A DNA stretch of 64,000 bases from UBA5342 sp965662645. GTDB taxonomy: Bacteria > Bacteroidota > Bacteroidia > Bacteroidales > UBA5342. Position 1 is the first letter of the stretch; each line of letters begins with the position of its first letter. Below are positions 55,073-63,897 of this stretch, piece after piece. The translations under genes were made by a program, and so were the position numbers. The notes under the pieces were generated by a model, which made no database searches, had not been told where the DNA came from, and saw only the letters and a program-made list of their open reading frames with translations. The stretch is from assembly GCA_965662645.1 (NCBI GenBank), contig CBFIII010000008.1, positions 39,508 to 103,507 on the forward strand, in the 5' to 3' direction.

Positions 55073-55300
55073 TCAATCTGGAATTTTTAAAGTTTCAGGC
55101 TGTTGCTTCTGAAAAAGGATCATTTCTTCTATAACTTCTTGCATATCATCTAAAAATGCTTGTGAACAACCTTTTTCTTGAGCTACTTTGTAATAATGTT
55201 GCATTGTTTCTACGGCACAAGGATCAGTACCCGCAATTACAAAAGAAGGGTAATCATTTTTAATACATTTTATGACAATGGCTTTCTGATCTTTCATCAA
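55073..55300 (-). CDS. conserved 75-residue protein of unknown function
   Basis: 75 residues, soluble, slightly acidic at the end (EEMILFQKQQPETLKIPD). The central GTDPCAVETMQHYYKVAQEKGC is helical and contains two Cys residues. I believe similar short proteins (FV-GTD--A---I--Y--) are widespread in Bacteroidota, but I know no function. It follows the Crp/Fnr gene by 33 bases on the same strand, so the two are likely co-transcribed. Confidence 0.65.
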   Translation of the reverse strand: MMKDQKAIVIKCIKNDYPSFVIAGTDPCAVETMQHYYKVAQEKGCSQAFLDDMQEVIEEMILFQKQQPETLKIPD

Positions 55301-55333
55301 TTCTAAATTAACAGTTTTACAAACAGATAAATA

Positions 55334-56041
55334 TCATCCAACAACAGAAATATGCTCCAATGCCGCTTTGTTAAGAATAGCTATAGAACGGCGATAAACC
55401 GTTATCAAACCCTCCTGAGCAAACTCCCCAATAACACGCGATGTATTAGCAATAGTCATACTTGCCAATTCAGACAAATCACCACGAGACATTTTAGCAG
55501 AAAGCGTTTTACCATCTTTTTCAAACCCATAGGTATCAACTAAAATCAATAATGCGTTAGCCAAACGACCACGCAGATGCTTTTGCGTTAAAGATAAGGT
55601 ATGCTCATTTGATTTAGCCAAGTCAGAAGCCAGTATATGAATAAATAACATGGACAACTTATGATTTTTAAGGATCAAGAGATTAATCAATTCCTTAGGA
55701 ATATGAATAACCTGAGCAACATCAAACACCTGAGCAGCAGATTTATAATGATCATCCTCAGCTAACAAAGCACGGTATCCAAAAAACCACCCCTCTTTAA
55801 TAAGACGAATAATCTGGTTCTTTTGAGAAACACCACATTTGTAAATTCTCACCTTACCACAATTGAGGAAAAGCAAATCACCAGGATCATCACCTTCAGC
55901 ATAAAGCACCACACCAGGATTACAATGACGAATGAATGAAGTGGAAAGCAATAAGCGCTGATCTTCAGGCTCTAAAAGATCTAACACCTCTTTAAATTTA
56001 GGTGAAAAAACGACCTTGCTATCAATTAGAAATTCTCTCAT
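55334..56041 (-). CDS. Crp/Fnr-family transcriptional regulator
   Basis: 235 residues. The N-terminal cyclic-nucleotide-binding-like beta-roll (about 20-130: NPGVVLYAEGDDPGDLLFLNCGKVRIYK) lacks the N-terminal cysteine cluster of oxygen-sensing Fnr. The C-terminal winged helix has MSRGDLSELASMTIANTSRVIGEFAQEGLI, where the SRVIGEF helix is the DNA-reading one. The signal is unknown. It lies between holA and the 75-residue gene, all on one strand. Confidence 0.9.
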   Translation of the reverse strand: MREFLIDSKVVFSPKFKEVLDLLEPEDQRLLLSTSFIRHCNPGVVLYAEGDDPGDLLFLNCGKVRIYKCGVSQKNQIIRLIKEGWFFGYRALLAEDDHYKSAAQVFDVAQVIHIPKELINLLILKNHKLSMLFIHILASDLAKSNEHTLSLTQKHLRGRLANALLILVDTYGFEKDGKTLSAKMSRGDLSELASMTIANTSRVIGEFAQEGLITVYRRSIAILNKAALEHISVVG

Positions 56042-56087
56042 AACTCAATAAATACTGAAATTATAGATAAGACATCTTCCTTTTTTT

Positions 56088-57098
56088 TTACAAATGTATG
56101 ATTTTAAACACTAACTCTTTTAATAATTCATGCTGGGTTACTGAAGAGTTGCCTACCCCTTTCCCACGTGCATCATATTCACGTATCATAGCTATGATTC
56201 TAAACACTTTACCAGCAGAATAAGTCCTAGCCGTCTTCACATAACCCTCAGCAAAATAAGGATTAATATGCAAAGCAGAAGCAATGCCAGCCTTAGATTT
56301 ATCTGGCAAATAATGAATAATCATCAATTGACTGAAATAACTAAACAATACAGACAACGATAAAGTTAAAGGGTGTTTATTCGGATTTTTTGAGAAATAC
56401 TCAATAATTCTATTGGCTTTCAATACGTTTTTTTGTGATACAGCATCTTTAAGCTCAAAATTATTAAAATCTTTACTGATACCAATATTTTTCTCTATAT
56501 GCTCAGCAGTGATACTTTTTTTTCCAGGGGCTAAAGTCAACACTAACTTCTTCACTTCGTTAGCCACTTTAGCTAAGTCGTTTCCTAAAAAATCAGCCAA
56601 CAACTCAGCACTTCGCGCATCGATAGTATAACCTTGTTCACGCACAAATCCTAAGATCCATTCTTTGACCTTATAATCTTTTATCTTCTCACTCTCAAGA
56701 AAAGCACCATGCGCTTTAATACTTTTATAAAACTTAGAACGTTTATCTATTTTTTTGCGATACACGATCACCAAAACAGTGGATGCTAAAGGTTTATCTA
56801 TGTAATAAGATAAAGCTTCTAAATTTTTAAGCAATTGTGCTTCACGAAAGATGATAACCTGACGTTTAGCTATCATAGGGAACTGTTTAGCAGCATCCAC
56901 CACCAATTCTGCCGTTACATTATCACCATAGAGCACTTGTTGGTCAAACTCACGCGAGCTTTCGTCCAACAAATTATTTTGCATAAAATCTGCTACTTGA
57001 TCGAGATAATAAGATTCTTCGCCACATAAAAAGTACACAGGATGTACCTTTCCGTCCTTCACATCTTTAATAATTTCTGTACCAGATTTATATTGCAT
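56088..57098 (-). CDS. holA: DNA polymerase III delta subunit
   Basis: 336 residues. Domain I starts at HPVYFLCGEESYYLDQVADFM, which replaces a functional P-loop as expected for delta. Other family blocks are FPMIAKRQVIIFREAQLLKN, KKIDKRSKFYKSIKAHGAFLE (in two parts) and FNNFELKDAVSQKNVLKANRII. The subunit opens the sliding clamp within the clamp loader during replication. It is divergent from the upp side of the region and followed by the Crp/Fnr gene 46 bases later. Confidence 0.92.
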   Translation of the reverse strand: MQYKSGTEIIKDVKDGKVHPVYFLCGEESYYLDQVADFMQNNLLDESSREFDQQVLYGDNVTAELVVDAAKQFPMIAKRQVIIFREAQLLKNLEALSYYIDKPLASTVLVIVYRKKIDKRSKFYKSIKAHGAFLESEKIKDYKVKEWILGFVREQGYTIDARSAELLADFLGNDLAKVANEVKKLVLTLAPGKKSITAEHIEKNIGISKDFNNFELKDAVSQKNVLKANRIIEYFSKNPNKHPLTLSLSVLFSYFSQLMIIHYLPDKSKAGIASALHINPYFAEGYVKTARTYSAGKVFRIIAMIREYDARGKGVGNSSVTQHELLKELVFKIIHL

Positions 57099-57204
57099 AA
57101 TAGTTCAAATTGTTTTTGCTTCAAGGACAAATGCAAAATTAACAAAAAAATATGATTCATACATCATATTCCATTTCCACACCATAGTGAATAAAAGTTT
57201 TACT

Positions 57205-57212
57205 TACCTTTG
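57205..57212 (+). promoter_or_regulatory. -7 element upstream of upp
   Basis: TACCTTTG fits TAnnTTTG. It lies 135 bases before the upp ATG, so the leader is long or contains a small gene. Confidence 0.5.
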
Positions 57213-57213
57213 T

Positions 57214-57327
57214 GTGATTTTATATAAAAGAAGAAATAAAACACGCCACAACCACCATATTAATGATCAAGTGGATGACGATTTTAGAAAACTCCTAAAA
57301 CAATTGGGCATAAGCTCTGTGGCATAA
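57214..57327 (+). CDS. possible 37-residue small protein
   Basis: A GTG-led frame encodes a basic first half (ILYKRRNKTRHNHH) and a helical second half (DDDFRKLLKQLGISSVA), then TAA 19 bases before upp. The GTG begins only two bases after the promoter -7 element, so it could be translated only as a leaderless message or from a later start. Composition looks protein-like, but this may be chance. Confidence 0.2.
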   Translation: MILYKRRNKTRHNHHINDQVDDDFRKLLKQLGISSVA

Positions 57328-57346
57328 AAAAACAAACTATAGACAT

Positions 57347-58006
57347 ATGAAAATTGTAAATTTATCAGAACACACTTCCATTCTAAATCAATATATCTCA
57401 GAAATAAGAGATGAGAACTATCACAATAATCGCCTATTATTTAGACGTAACATAGAACGTATTGGTGAATTACTAGCTTACCACGTGAGTCAGGAACTAC
57501 ACTATAAAGACCAAAAGACCAAAACACCTTTAGGTATAGCGAACGACAAAGTATTAGCAGAACATCCCGTTATTGGATGCATCCTAAGAGCCGCACTACC
57601 CCTTCATAATGGATTTTTAAATGTTTTTGACAAAGCAGATAGTATTTTCATCTCAGCTTATCGTAAACATATTAATATTAGCAGTAATGAGTTTTCTATA
57701 GAGACTGCATACGTCAGTGGTCCAGACCTCACCAACAGAGACCTCATATTATGCGATCCTATGCTAGCCACTGCAGCATCAATGGCCAAGATTTATAATA
57801 TGGTCACAAAAGAACAAAAGCCACGACATACTCACTTTGTAGCAGTAGTAGCAAGCAAAGAAGGACTAGAACGCTTAAAATTAGAAATAAAAGACAAAAA
57901 CACCACCTTATGGGTCGCAGTTATAGATCCTGAATTAGACGAGAAAGCCTACATCGTTCCGGGTATTGGAGATGCTGGTGACTTATCTTACGGCGAGAAA
58001 TTATAG
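57347..58006 (+). CDS. upp: uracil phosphoribosyltransferase
   Basis: 219 residues of the PRTase fold. The order is normal: VIGCILRAALPLHNGFLNVFD near 76, the flexible loop, then the PRPP-binding LILCDPMLATAASMAKIYN near 125-140 and AVVASKEGLERL. The C-terminal WVAVIDPELDEKAYIVPGIGDAGDLSYGEKL ends as in UPRTases (GDAGDR-x-G, here with Leu-Ser-Tyr in the loop, slightly divergent). The enzyme salvages uracil to UMP. The divergent C-terminal loop is common in Bacteroidota. A terminator follows. Confidence 0.92.
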   Translation: MKIVNLSEHTSILNQYISEIRDENYHNNRLLFRRNIERIGELLAYHVSQELHYKDQKTKTPLGIANDKVLAEHPVIGCILRAALPLHNGFLNVFDKADSIFISAYRKHINISSNEFSIETAYVSGPDLTNRDLILCDPMLATAASMAKIYNMVTKEQKPRHTHFVAVVASKEGLERLKLEIKDKNTTLWVAVIDPELDEKAYIVPGIGDAGDLSYGEKL

Positions 58007-58030
58007 CCTAAAACAAGACATAAAAACAAC

Positions 58031-58066
58031 AAAGCATTGACCACGTCAAGGTCAGTGCTTTTTTTA
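58031..58066 (+). terminator. intrinsic terminator after upp
   Basis: AAAGCATTGACC pairs with GGTCAGTGCTTT (one wobble pair) across ACGTCAA and is followed by a T run. Confidence 0.85.
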
Positions 58067-58119
58067 TCAAAAAAAACAACAAAACATACAAAGCAAAGAA
58101 ATTATAAATTCCTTTTTCT

Positions 58120-58127
58120 TAAATTTG
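58120..58127 (+). promoter_or_regulatory. -7 element before hpt
   Basis: TAAATTTG fits TAnnTTTG and lies 22 bases before the hpt start codon, downstream of the upp terminator. Confidence 0.5.
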
Positions 58128-58149
58128 CAACTCATTTTTTTCTAACATT

Positions 58150-58689
58150 ATGGACACAGTAAAAATTCACGACAAAACGTTTAAAATATCCATCCCTAAC
58201 GAGGACTTGTTGGTTACAATAAAACGTGTTGCAGCCGAGATAACAAACGACATGCAAGGTAAACAACCTTTGTTTATTTGTATTCTTAACGGAGCATTCA
58301 TATTTGCGGCAGATCTTTTGAAAGAGATTAAATTACCTTGCGAAGTGAGTTTTGTAAAAATGGCTTCTTATGAAGGTACTGGAACAACTGGCATAGTAAA
58401 AGAACTCATCGGTTTTGGCGAAGACATCAAAGGACGTGATGTCATCATTATTGAAGACATTGTAGATAGTGGTAACACCATGGAAAAAGTCGTTAAACGC
58501 CTCAGCGAATCAGATGTAAAGTCAGTGAAAATAGCGACATTATTCTACAAACCAGCCGCTTACAAAAAGAATATACCATTAACTTACGTTGGCTTAGAAA
58601 TCCCTAACGACTTCATCGTAGGTTACGGATTAGATTATAATGGATTAGGACGCAATCTTAAAGACATCTATACTTGGACTGGAGAATAA
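58150..58689 (+). CDS. hpt: hypoxanthine phosphoribosyltransferase
   Basis: 179 residues. The PRPP motif VIIIEDIVDSGNTM near 98-111 is perfect, ILNGAFIFAADLLKEI and SYEGTGTTGIVKELIG are the expected earlier blocks, and IPNDFIVGYGLDYNGLGRNL is the C-terminal block. The enzyme salvages hypoxanthine and guanine to IMP and GMP. It lies upstream of adk on the same strand with about 104 bases between, so purine salvage and adenylate balance are adjacent. Confidence 0.96.
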   Translation: MDTVKIHDKTFKISIPNEDLLVTIKRVAAEITNDMQGKQPLFICILNGAFIFAADLLKEIKLPCEVSFVKMASYEGTGTTGIVKELIGFGEDIKGRDVIIIEDIVDSGNTMEKVVKRLSESDVKSVKIATLFYKPAAYKKNIPLTYVGLEIPNDFIVGYGLDYNGLGRNLKDIYTWTGE

Positions 58690-58793
58690 TATAGAAACTA
58701 CCTAACATTACTTCCTATCATTAGCTTACGCTAAAAAATACATTTAAGAAATAACAATTTTATATATAATCATTTAATAATTAGAATACGACA

Positions 58794-59357
58794 ATGAAAT
58801 ACGTTGTAATTTTCGGCCCTCCAGGATCCGGCAAAGGAACACAAAGTGACAAAATTATCGAGAAGTATGGTTATGCACATATCTCTACTGGTGACGTACT
58901 ACGTGATGAAATTAGTGCGAACACAGAATTAGGACAAAAAGCGAATACCTTCATTAAAGATGGACAATTAGTACCTGATGATCTTATCATTAAGATGCTT
59001 GCCGTTACTCTTGATGATATCAAAGCTAAAAATGGTGTGATTTTTGACGGTTTTCCACGCACTACACCACAAGCAGAAGCATTGCAAACGATGTTAAAAA
59101 AACGTGGTGGTGATGTAGATACGATGCTTAGCCTTGAAGTACCAAAAGAAGAATTAGTAACACGTCTTATTGAACGTGGCAAATCTTCGAATCGTGCTGA
59201 TGATAACTTAAAAGTTATTGAAGCTCGTATCTTAGTTTATAATGAACAAACAGCCCCCGTTATGGATTTCTACAAAAAAGAAGGAACTTTCCACGGTATC
59301 AAGGGGATAGGATCTATTGACGACATCTTTGGTCGTATCGTTGAAGTGTTAGGCTAA
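58794..59357 (+). CDS. adk: adenylate kinase
   Basis: 187 residues, the short form without the long LID insertion. The P-loop GPPGSGKGTQ is at residues 7-16, TGDVLRDEI, GFPRTTPQAEAL and RLIERGKSSNRADDN follow, the last being the short lid with its Arg residues. The enzyme equilibrates ATP, ADP and AMP. In many Bacteroidota adk follows hpt, as here. A perfect hairpin terminator lies 26 bases after the stop. Confidence 0.97.
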   Translation: MKYVVIFGPPGSGKGTQSDKIIEKYGYAHISTGDVLRDEISANTELGQKANTFIKDGQLVPDDLIIKMLAVTLDDIKAKNGVIFDGFPRTTPQAEALQTMLKKRGGDVDTMLSLEVPKEELVTRLIERGKSSNRADDNLKVIEARILVYNEQTAPVMDFYKKEGTFHGIKGIGSIDDIFGRIVEVLG

Positions 59358-59383
59358 TATTTCACGATCATAAATCAACATAT

Positions 59384-59421
59384 AAAAACCAAGTCTCATT
59401 TGTTTTAGACTTGGTTTTTTT
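59384..59421 (+). terminator. intrinsic terminator after adk
   Basis: AAAAACCAAGTCT (59384-59396) pairs perfectly with AGACTTGGTTTTT (59407-59419) around a ten-base loop, with more T residues after. Confidence 0.9.
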
Positions 59422-59464
59422 ATGCTTTAGAATACCAATTGCCCTAAAAATAGAGCTACAGGAA

Positions 59465-59558
59465 TGAACTACCCCGCTGCAAGCAGACGGAGTATCAATT
59501 TGAAACACTTTTTTTATTCGCAGCAAGTTGCGGGGAATAAAACCCACAATGTGGAATT
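59465..59558. repeat. dispersed repeat R, copy 3 (uninterrupted)
   Basis: Holds TGAACTACCCC...GCAAG, then directly ACGGAGTATCAATTTGAAAC, TTATTCGCAGCAAG, GCGGGGAATAAAACCCAC and AATGTGG. It shows the structure of the repeat without the M insert seen at 30532-30650. A short tail repeats CACAAAGTGGGATTAAAA. A 70-codon open frame through it is not believed to be a gene. Confidence 0.75.
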
Positions 59559-59631
59559 AAAAGAATATATTTCACAAAGTGGGATTAAAACAATCAAATA
59601 TCGTGATTATAAGGCTTTGCTTTTTTTAAAC

Positions 59632-60339
59632 CTAATCGTCCTGAACCGAGATGTGTTTTACAATATGCTTACTTAAATATAAAAATGGGGTATCAATACC
59701 CGCTACTAATAATTTAATGAGATACGTAAATAAGACATTCTGCCAAAAGATGCTCGTAGGAATAACCCCTGCAAAAGGTAAAAACTCAAAAGCCGTTAAA
59801 CCAACAGAAGTAAACACTAAAGTATCTATCAGCTGCGAAATCATAGTAGAACCATTGTTACGAAGCCATAAATGCTTTCCTTTGGTGCGTTTTTTTATCC
59901 ATTCGTAAATATAAATATCAATATTTTGAGCAATAAAATAAGCTAATAAAGAACCGACTACAATACGAGGAGTAATTTTAAATAACGTATTCAAAGCATC
60001 TTGCGAATAATCATATTCATTGGTCTTAAACAATAGCAGAACCTGCATTAACAACACAAAAGTTATCATAGTAAAGAAGCCGAGATAAACGGAACGCCGC
60101 GCATCTTTTGTACCAAAATGCTCAGATAGCAAATCCGTGGCAAGGAATAAGGCTCCATATAAGGCATTACCACCTGTTACGGCCAAGCCAAAGAGGTTAA
60201 ACTGCTTGACCACAAAAACATTCATGGTGATCGTGTAAACAACAATAAGCAGCATAAGCATGTACTTGCCGCCTTTGAGAGCAAAAAGGTTTAAGGTCAT
60301 TAATAACAACGAAAAACCGATGAAAATCATTTCATTCAT
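59632..60339 (-). CDS. queuosine precursor transporter (YhhQ/DUF165 family)
   Basis: 235 residues with about six membrane helices. Family motifs are FGLAVTGGNALYGALFLATDLLSEHFGTKDAR in pieces near 49-80, GSLLAYFIAQNIDIYIYEWIK near 128 and NNGSTMISQLIDTLVFTSVGL near 160. Relatives import queuine or preQ0 for tRNA queuosine modification. The gene is divergent from the SLC12-like transporter with 98 bases between the start codons. Confidence 0.92.
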   Translation of the reverse strand: MNEMIFIGFSLLLMTLNLFALKGGKYMLMLLIVVYTITMNVFVVKQFNLFGLAVTGGNALYGALFLATDLLSEHFGTKDARRSVYLGFFTMITFVLLMQVLLLFKTNEYDYSQDALNTLFKITPRIVVGSLLAYFIAQNIDIYIYEWIKKRTKGKHLWLRNNGSTMISQLIDTLVFTSVGLTAFEFLPFAGVIPTSIFWQNVLFTYLIKLLVAGIDTPFLYLSKHIVKHISVQDD

Positions 60340-60377
60340 AATTCATTTTTTAAAGAGGTGATGGAACTCCAATATTT

Positions 60378-60407
60378 TTGGGCTGCAAAAGTAAAAAATT
60401 ATCTTTG
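60378..60407 (+). promoter_or_regulatory. promoter for the SLC12-like transporter
   Basis: TTG (60378-60380), a 19-base spacer and TATCTTTG (60400-60407) form a full consensus promoter. The TTG is also an in-frame start codon for the longest open frame, but as part of the promoter it cannot be the real one. Confidence 0.8.
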
Positions 60408-60437
60408 TATAAGTTTAATAAACTAACACTTTATATC

Positions 60438-62663
60438 ATGAGCGATTCTCCAAAAGCAAAAAGCTTTGGCACCCTTGAGGTTTTTGTCACTTCAATCTCT
60501 ACGATTTTAGGCGCAATTCTATTCTTACGCTTTGGATGGGCCGTCGGTAACTTAGGCCTCACAAAGGTTCTTATTCTTATCCTTCTGGGACATTTGGTCA
60601 CCATACCTACAGCCCTAGCAGTAGCGGAATTATCGACCAATCAGAAAGTATTAGGAGGCGGTGCATACTTCATCATCTCACGCTCATTTGGGCTTAACAT
60701 AGGAGCCGCAGTGGGCATCTCCCTTTATTTCTCACAAGCCGTGAGTGTCGCCTTTTACATCATCGCTTTTTCTGAAGCTTTTTCTCCAATATTCGATTTT
60801 TTTGCCACCACACAAGGTTTAAATATACCAGACATATGGCGCATCCGTCTTATAAGCTTACCGACTATGGCCGTTTTAGCCGCTGTAGTACTAAAGAGAG
60901 GTGCCAATGTAGGGATGAAAGCCCTTTATTTTGTAGCGGTCATCATTGGCATAGCTATCATTTTATTTCTGCTCGGCAAACCAGCTGAAGAGCCTCTCTC
61001 TAACGCTATGCAAAGAGGTGTTGCCAACCCCGAGAATTTCTTTCTCATATTAGCCATTATTTTCCCTGCTTTTACGGGTTTAGCGGCAGGGTTAGGTTTA
61101 TCAGGCGAACTCAAAGACCCACAAAAATCAATTCCACGAGGCACACTTATTGCCACCGTTGTAGGTATGATTGTCTATATTGTTGTGGCCTATAAACTCT
61201 CTATATCAGCCAGTCCCGAAGAACTAACAGATGATTTTTTCATAATGCAAAAGATAGCATTATGGGGTCCTATCATTCCTATTGGCTTAGCCGCAGCATC
61301 ACTATCTTCTGCTATTGGTTCCATCCTTGTAGCTCCGCGTACCTTACAAGCCATAGGAGCCGACGACATCTTTGCGAGCAATAGATTAAATCATTTTTTT
61401 TCAAAAACACGAAAAAGAGATGATGAACCACAGAATGCCAACCTCGTCAGTATTATCATTGCTTTTGTTGTGGTCTCTTTTGGTAATATAGACTCAGTAG
61501 CTGAGATCATCTCTATGTTTTTCATGATTACTTATGGCTCCATTTGTATGGTCTCTCTCTTAGAAAATTTCTCAGCAGACCCATCCTATCGTCCTACTTT
61601 TCATACCCGCTGGCCCCTATCTCTTATAGGAGCTCTCTCGTCTTTCTGGTTTATGTTTCAGATGAATTCGCTCTATGCGGTATATGCGGTGCTTACCATG
61701 ACTATTATCTATTACATTATTTCATACGGCAATAAAGAAGCAGGTTTCGCCAAGCTTTTCCGTGGTGTTATTTTTCAACTCAGTAGAACATTACAAGTAC
61801 TAGCTCAACGCACAAATAAAGAAGATAAAAATGATGAATGGCGACCATTTGGTATCTGTATCTCAGAAAATACATTTGGTGCGCATAGTGGATACACACT
61901 CCTCAGCTGGATATCTCATCGCTATGGTTTTGGCACTTATATCCATTACATCAAAGGATTCCTGAATAAAGAAACAACAAAAGAATCACAAGTAGTGCTT
62001 AAAAATCTCATCAAAATGGCCGAAGATGAAAAGAACAAAATGTATCTCGACACCATCATATCTCCCAGTTATACCTCAGCCATTGCACAAAGCATACAGC
62101 TAACAGGTATCTCAGGAAAAAGCAACAACCTGATTCTGTTCGATTATAATCTGGGAAATAAAGAATCAATAGGACACGTTATTGACAACTATCCGATGAT
62201 ACATGATGCGGGGTTCGACATTTGCGTTCTCAACAATACCGACAAAGGATTTTGCAAGAAAAAAGAGATTCATATCTGGATTAATCCTGATGATTACGAA
62301 GACGCTAACCTCATGATTTTATTAGCCTACATTATCACAGGCCATCCTGATTGGAAAAAACCTCGGATCAAAATTAATGCTTTGTACTTAGAAGACGAAT
62401 TAGAAGAAAAACAAAAAGAGCTCATGGCGCTGATAAGCACAGGTCGCATCCCTATCTCACAAAAAAACATAACAGTAGTTCCTCTAAAAGAAGGCGGAAA
62501 CATTAAGAGGCTCATTCAGAAGAGATCCACCAATGCCGACCTCGTCATTGTGGGTTTTCAAGAAAAAAACATAAAAGAGAAAGGCATCGAGGTATTTAAT
62601 GGATACGAAGACTTATGCAATATTCTTTTTGTCAACTCCAATGAAGGAAAAATAATAAAATAA
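60438..62663 (+). CDS. SLC12/APC-type cation-chloride cotransporter-like permease
   Basis: About 741 residues from the ATG at 60438. Twelve membrane helices (about 15-440) with APC-fold motifs: SISTILGAILFLRFGWAVGNLG, ALAVAELSTNQKVLGGGAYFIISRSFG (in pieces) and FPAFTGLAAGLGLSGELKDPQKSIPRG. The soluble C-terminal part (about 460-741) has two universal-stress-like halves (NLILFDYNLGNKES, ADLVIVGFQEKNI), as in bacterial SLC12-like proteins. Substrate is unknown; ion-coupled amino acid or K-Cl transport are both possible. The MFS gene follows 37 bases later. Confidence 0.88.
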   Translation: MSDSPKAKSFGTLEVFVTSISTILGAILFLRFGWAVGNLGLTKVLILILLGHLVTIPTALAVAELSTNQKVLGGGAYFIISRSFGLNIGAAVGISLYFSQAVSVAFYIIAFSEAFSPIFDFFATTQGLNIPDIWRIRLISLPTMAVLAAVVLKRGANVGMKALYFVAVIIGIAIILFLLGKPAEEPLSNAMQRGVANPENFFLILAIIFPAFTGLAAGLGLSGELKDPQKSIPRGTLIATVVGMIVYIVVAYKLSISASPEELTDDFFIMQKIALWGPIIPIGLAAASLSSAIGSILVAPRTLQAIGADDIFASNRLNHFFSKTRKRDDEPQNANLVSIIIAFVVVSFGNIDSVAEIISMFFMITYGSICMVSLLENFSADPSYRPTFHTRWPLSLIGALSSFWFMFQMNSLYAVYAVLTMTIIYYIISYGNKEAGFAKLFRGVIFQLSRTLQVLAQRTNKEDKNDEWRPFGICISENTFGAHSGYTLLSWISHRYGFGTYIHYIKGFLNKETTKESQVVLKNLIKMAEDEKNKMYLDTIISPSYTSAIAQSIQLTGISGKSNNLILFDYNLGNKESIGHVIDNYPMIHDAGFDICVLNNTDKGFCKKKEIHIWINPDDYEDANLMILLAYIITGHPDWKKPRIKINALYLEDELEEKQKELMALISTGRIPISQKNITVVPLKEGGNIKRLIQKRSTNADLVIVGFQEKNIKEKGIEVFNGYEDLCNILFVNSNEGKIIK

Positions 62664-62700
62664 TTTTCTCATAAAAACAAAACAAGCTAGATAAAAACAA

Positions 62701-63897
62701 ATGATCATAAAACAGAATCACAAGTACTTTATACCTATTACCACTGTACTTTTAGCTTGCTTAGTTGCTTTATCACCATTAGCTATAGATACCTATCTTG
62801 TAGCCATGCCTTCTATGGCTACATTTTTCGGGGTGAAAATAAACATCATACAACTGACCATTACCTTATACTTCTTAGGGTTTTCTATTGGCAATTTTTT
62901 TGGAGGTCCACTCTCCGATTCTTTTGGACGCAAAAGAATTGCCCTCTTAGGTATTGGCATCTATGGTCTTTCAGCTTTTCTTATCACCATAAGCCCCTCC
63001 ATACAATGGGTATTAGCACTACGCATCCTGCAAGCCTTTGGTGGAGGTTTTGCCACCGTAACGGCCAACGTCATTGTACGCGATTTGTATAAAGACCGCC
63101 AAGTAGCTCGACTCATTACTATTATGAGTATGATTATGATGCTGGCACCACTTTTCGCCCCACTCATAGGCACTGTAATTCTTAAATATTTCGCTTGGAA
63201 AGGCATTTTTGTTTATCTGTATCTCTTTGCTATTCTATTATTTGCACTCATCTTATTCTCTATTCCAGAATCGAGAGAGAAACATCTCATAACAAAGACA
63301 TTAACAGGATCACAGCTTATTGATAAATACCGCGTATTTTTTGCTAATAAGCTATCGGTTATTTTGATGTTTTCAGTCAGCTTTGCCATGTCTGGTTTAT
63401 ACATCTACCTTTCAACCGCTTCATTTATCTTTTTAAAATATTTCGGAGCTCCCGAAAGCAGATTTCCATTTATCTTTGGCGGCATCGTAGGTCTAAATAT
63501 CACCCTCGCCCTACTCAACACCTTTTTGCTCAAACGCTATTCTCCTCGCAACATATTACACGTTGGTTTGTTTATTCAGCTGATAGCGGGCATCGGCTTG
63601 GTGCTACAAACTCTAACAGGGATAGAGACAGCATTGAGCATTTTCTTAAATTTAATGTTGTTCATTGGTAGTTTAGGTCTCATCGTGGGTAATGGCAGTG
63701 CGGTCATCCTCAACATCAACCCTAAAGCAAGTGGAGCCGCCAATGCTACATTAGGCATTACACGTTTTATATTGAGTTTTTTTATTGGTAGCCTCATCGC
63801 TCTTTTTCAGCACGAAAGCCTGATGCCTATAATGATCGCTATGATGTGCTGCTCCCTCATCAGTAACGGACTTTATTGGTCGATACGGAAGAGGTAA
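62701..63897 (+). CDS. Bcr/CflA-family MFS drug exporter
   Basis: 398 residues with twelve hydrophobic helices. The family blocks are LSPLAIDTYLVAMPSMATFFGV, FSIGNFFGGPLSDSFGRKRIALLG and LRILQAFGGGFATVTANVIVRDLY, including the conserved GxLaDrxGrk-type loop. Members export chloramphenicol, bicyclomycin and related compounds by proton antiport. It lies after the SLC12-like gene with a short gap, so it is likely in the same transcript. It ends directly before a tandem repeat at the window edge. Confidence 0.92.
   Translation: MIIKQNHKYFIPITTVLLACLVALSPLAIDTYLVAMPSMATFFGVKINIIQLTITLYFLGFSIGNFFGGPLSDSFGRKRIALLGIGIYGLSAFLITISPSIQWVLALRILQAFGGGFATVTANVIVRDLYKDRQVARLITIMSMIMMLAPLFAPLIGTVILKYFAWKGIFVYLYLFAILLFALILFSIPESREKHLITKTLTGSQLIDKYRVFFANKLSVILMFSVSFAMSGLYIYLSTASFIFLKYFGAPESRFPFIFGGIVGLNITLALLNTFLLKRYSPRNILHVGLFIQLIAGIGLVLQTLTGIETALSIFLNLMLFIGSLGLIVGNGSAVILNINPKASGAANATLGITRFILSFFIGSLIALFQHESLMPIMIAMMCCSLISNGLYWSIRKR

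Noticed and set aside
59464..59676. A 70-codon open frame after adk
   Set aside because: Its first half is repeat R copy 3 and the end overlaps the 3' end of the convergent transporter gene. The same repeat elsewhere is not open, so it is not a gene.
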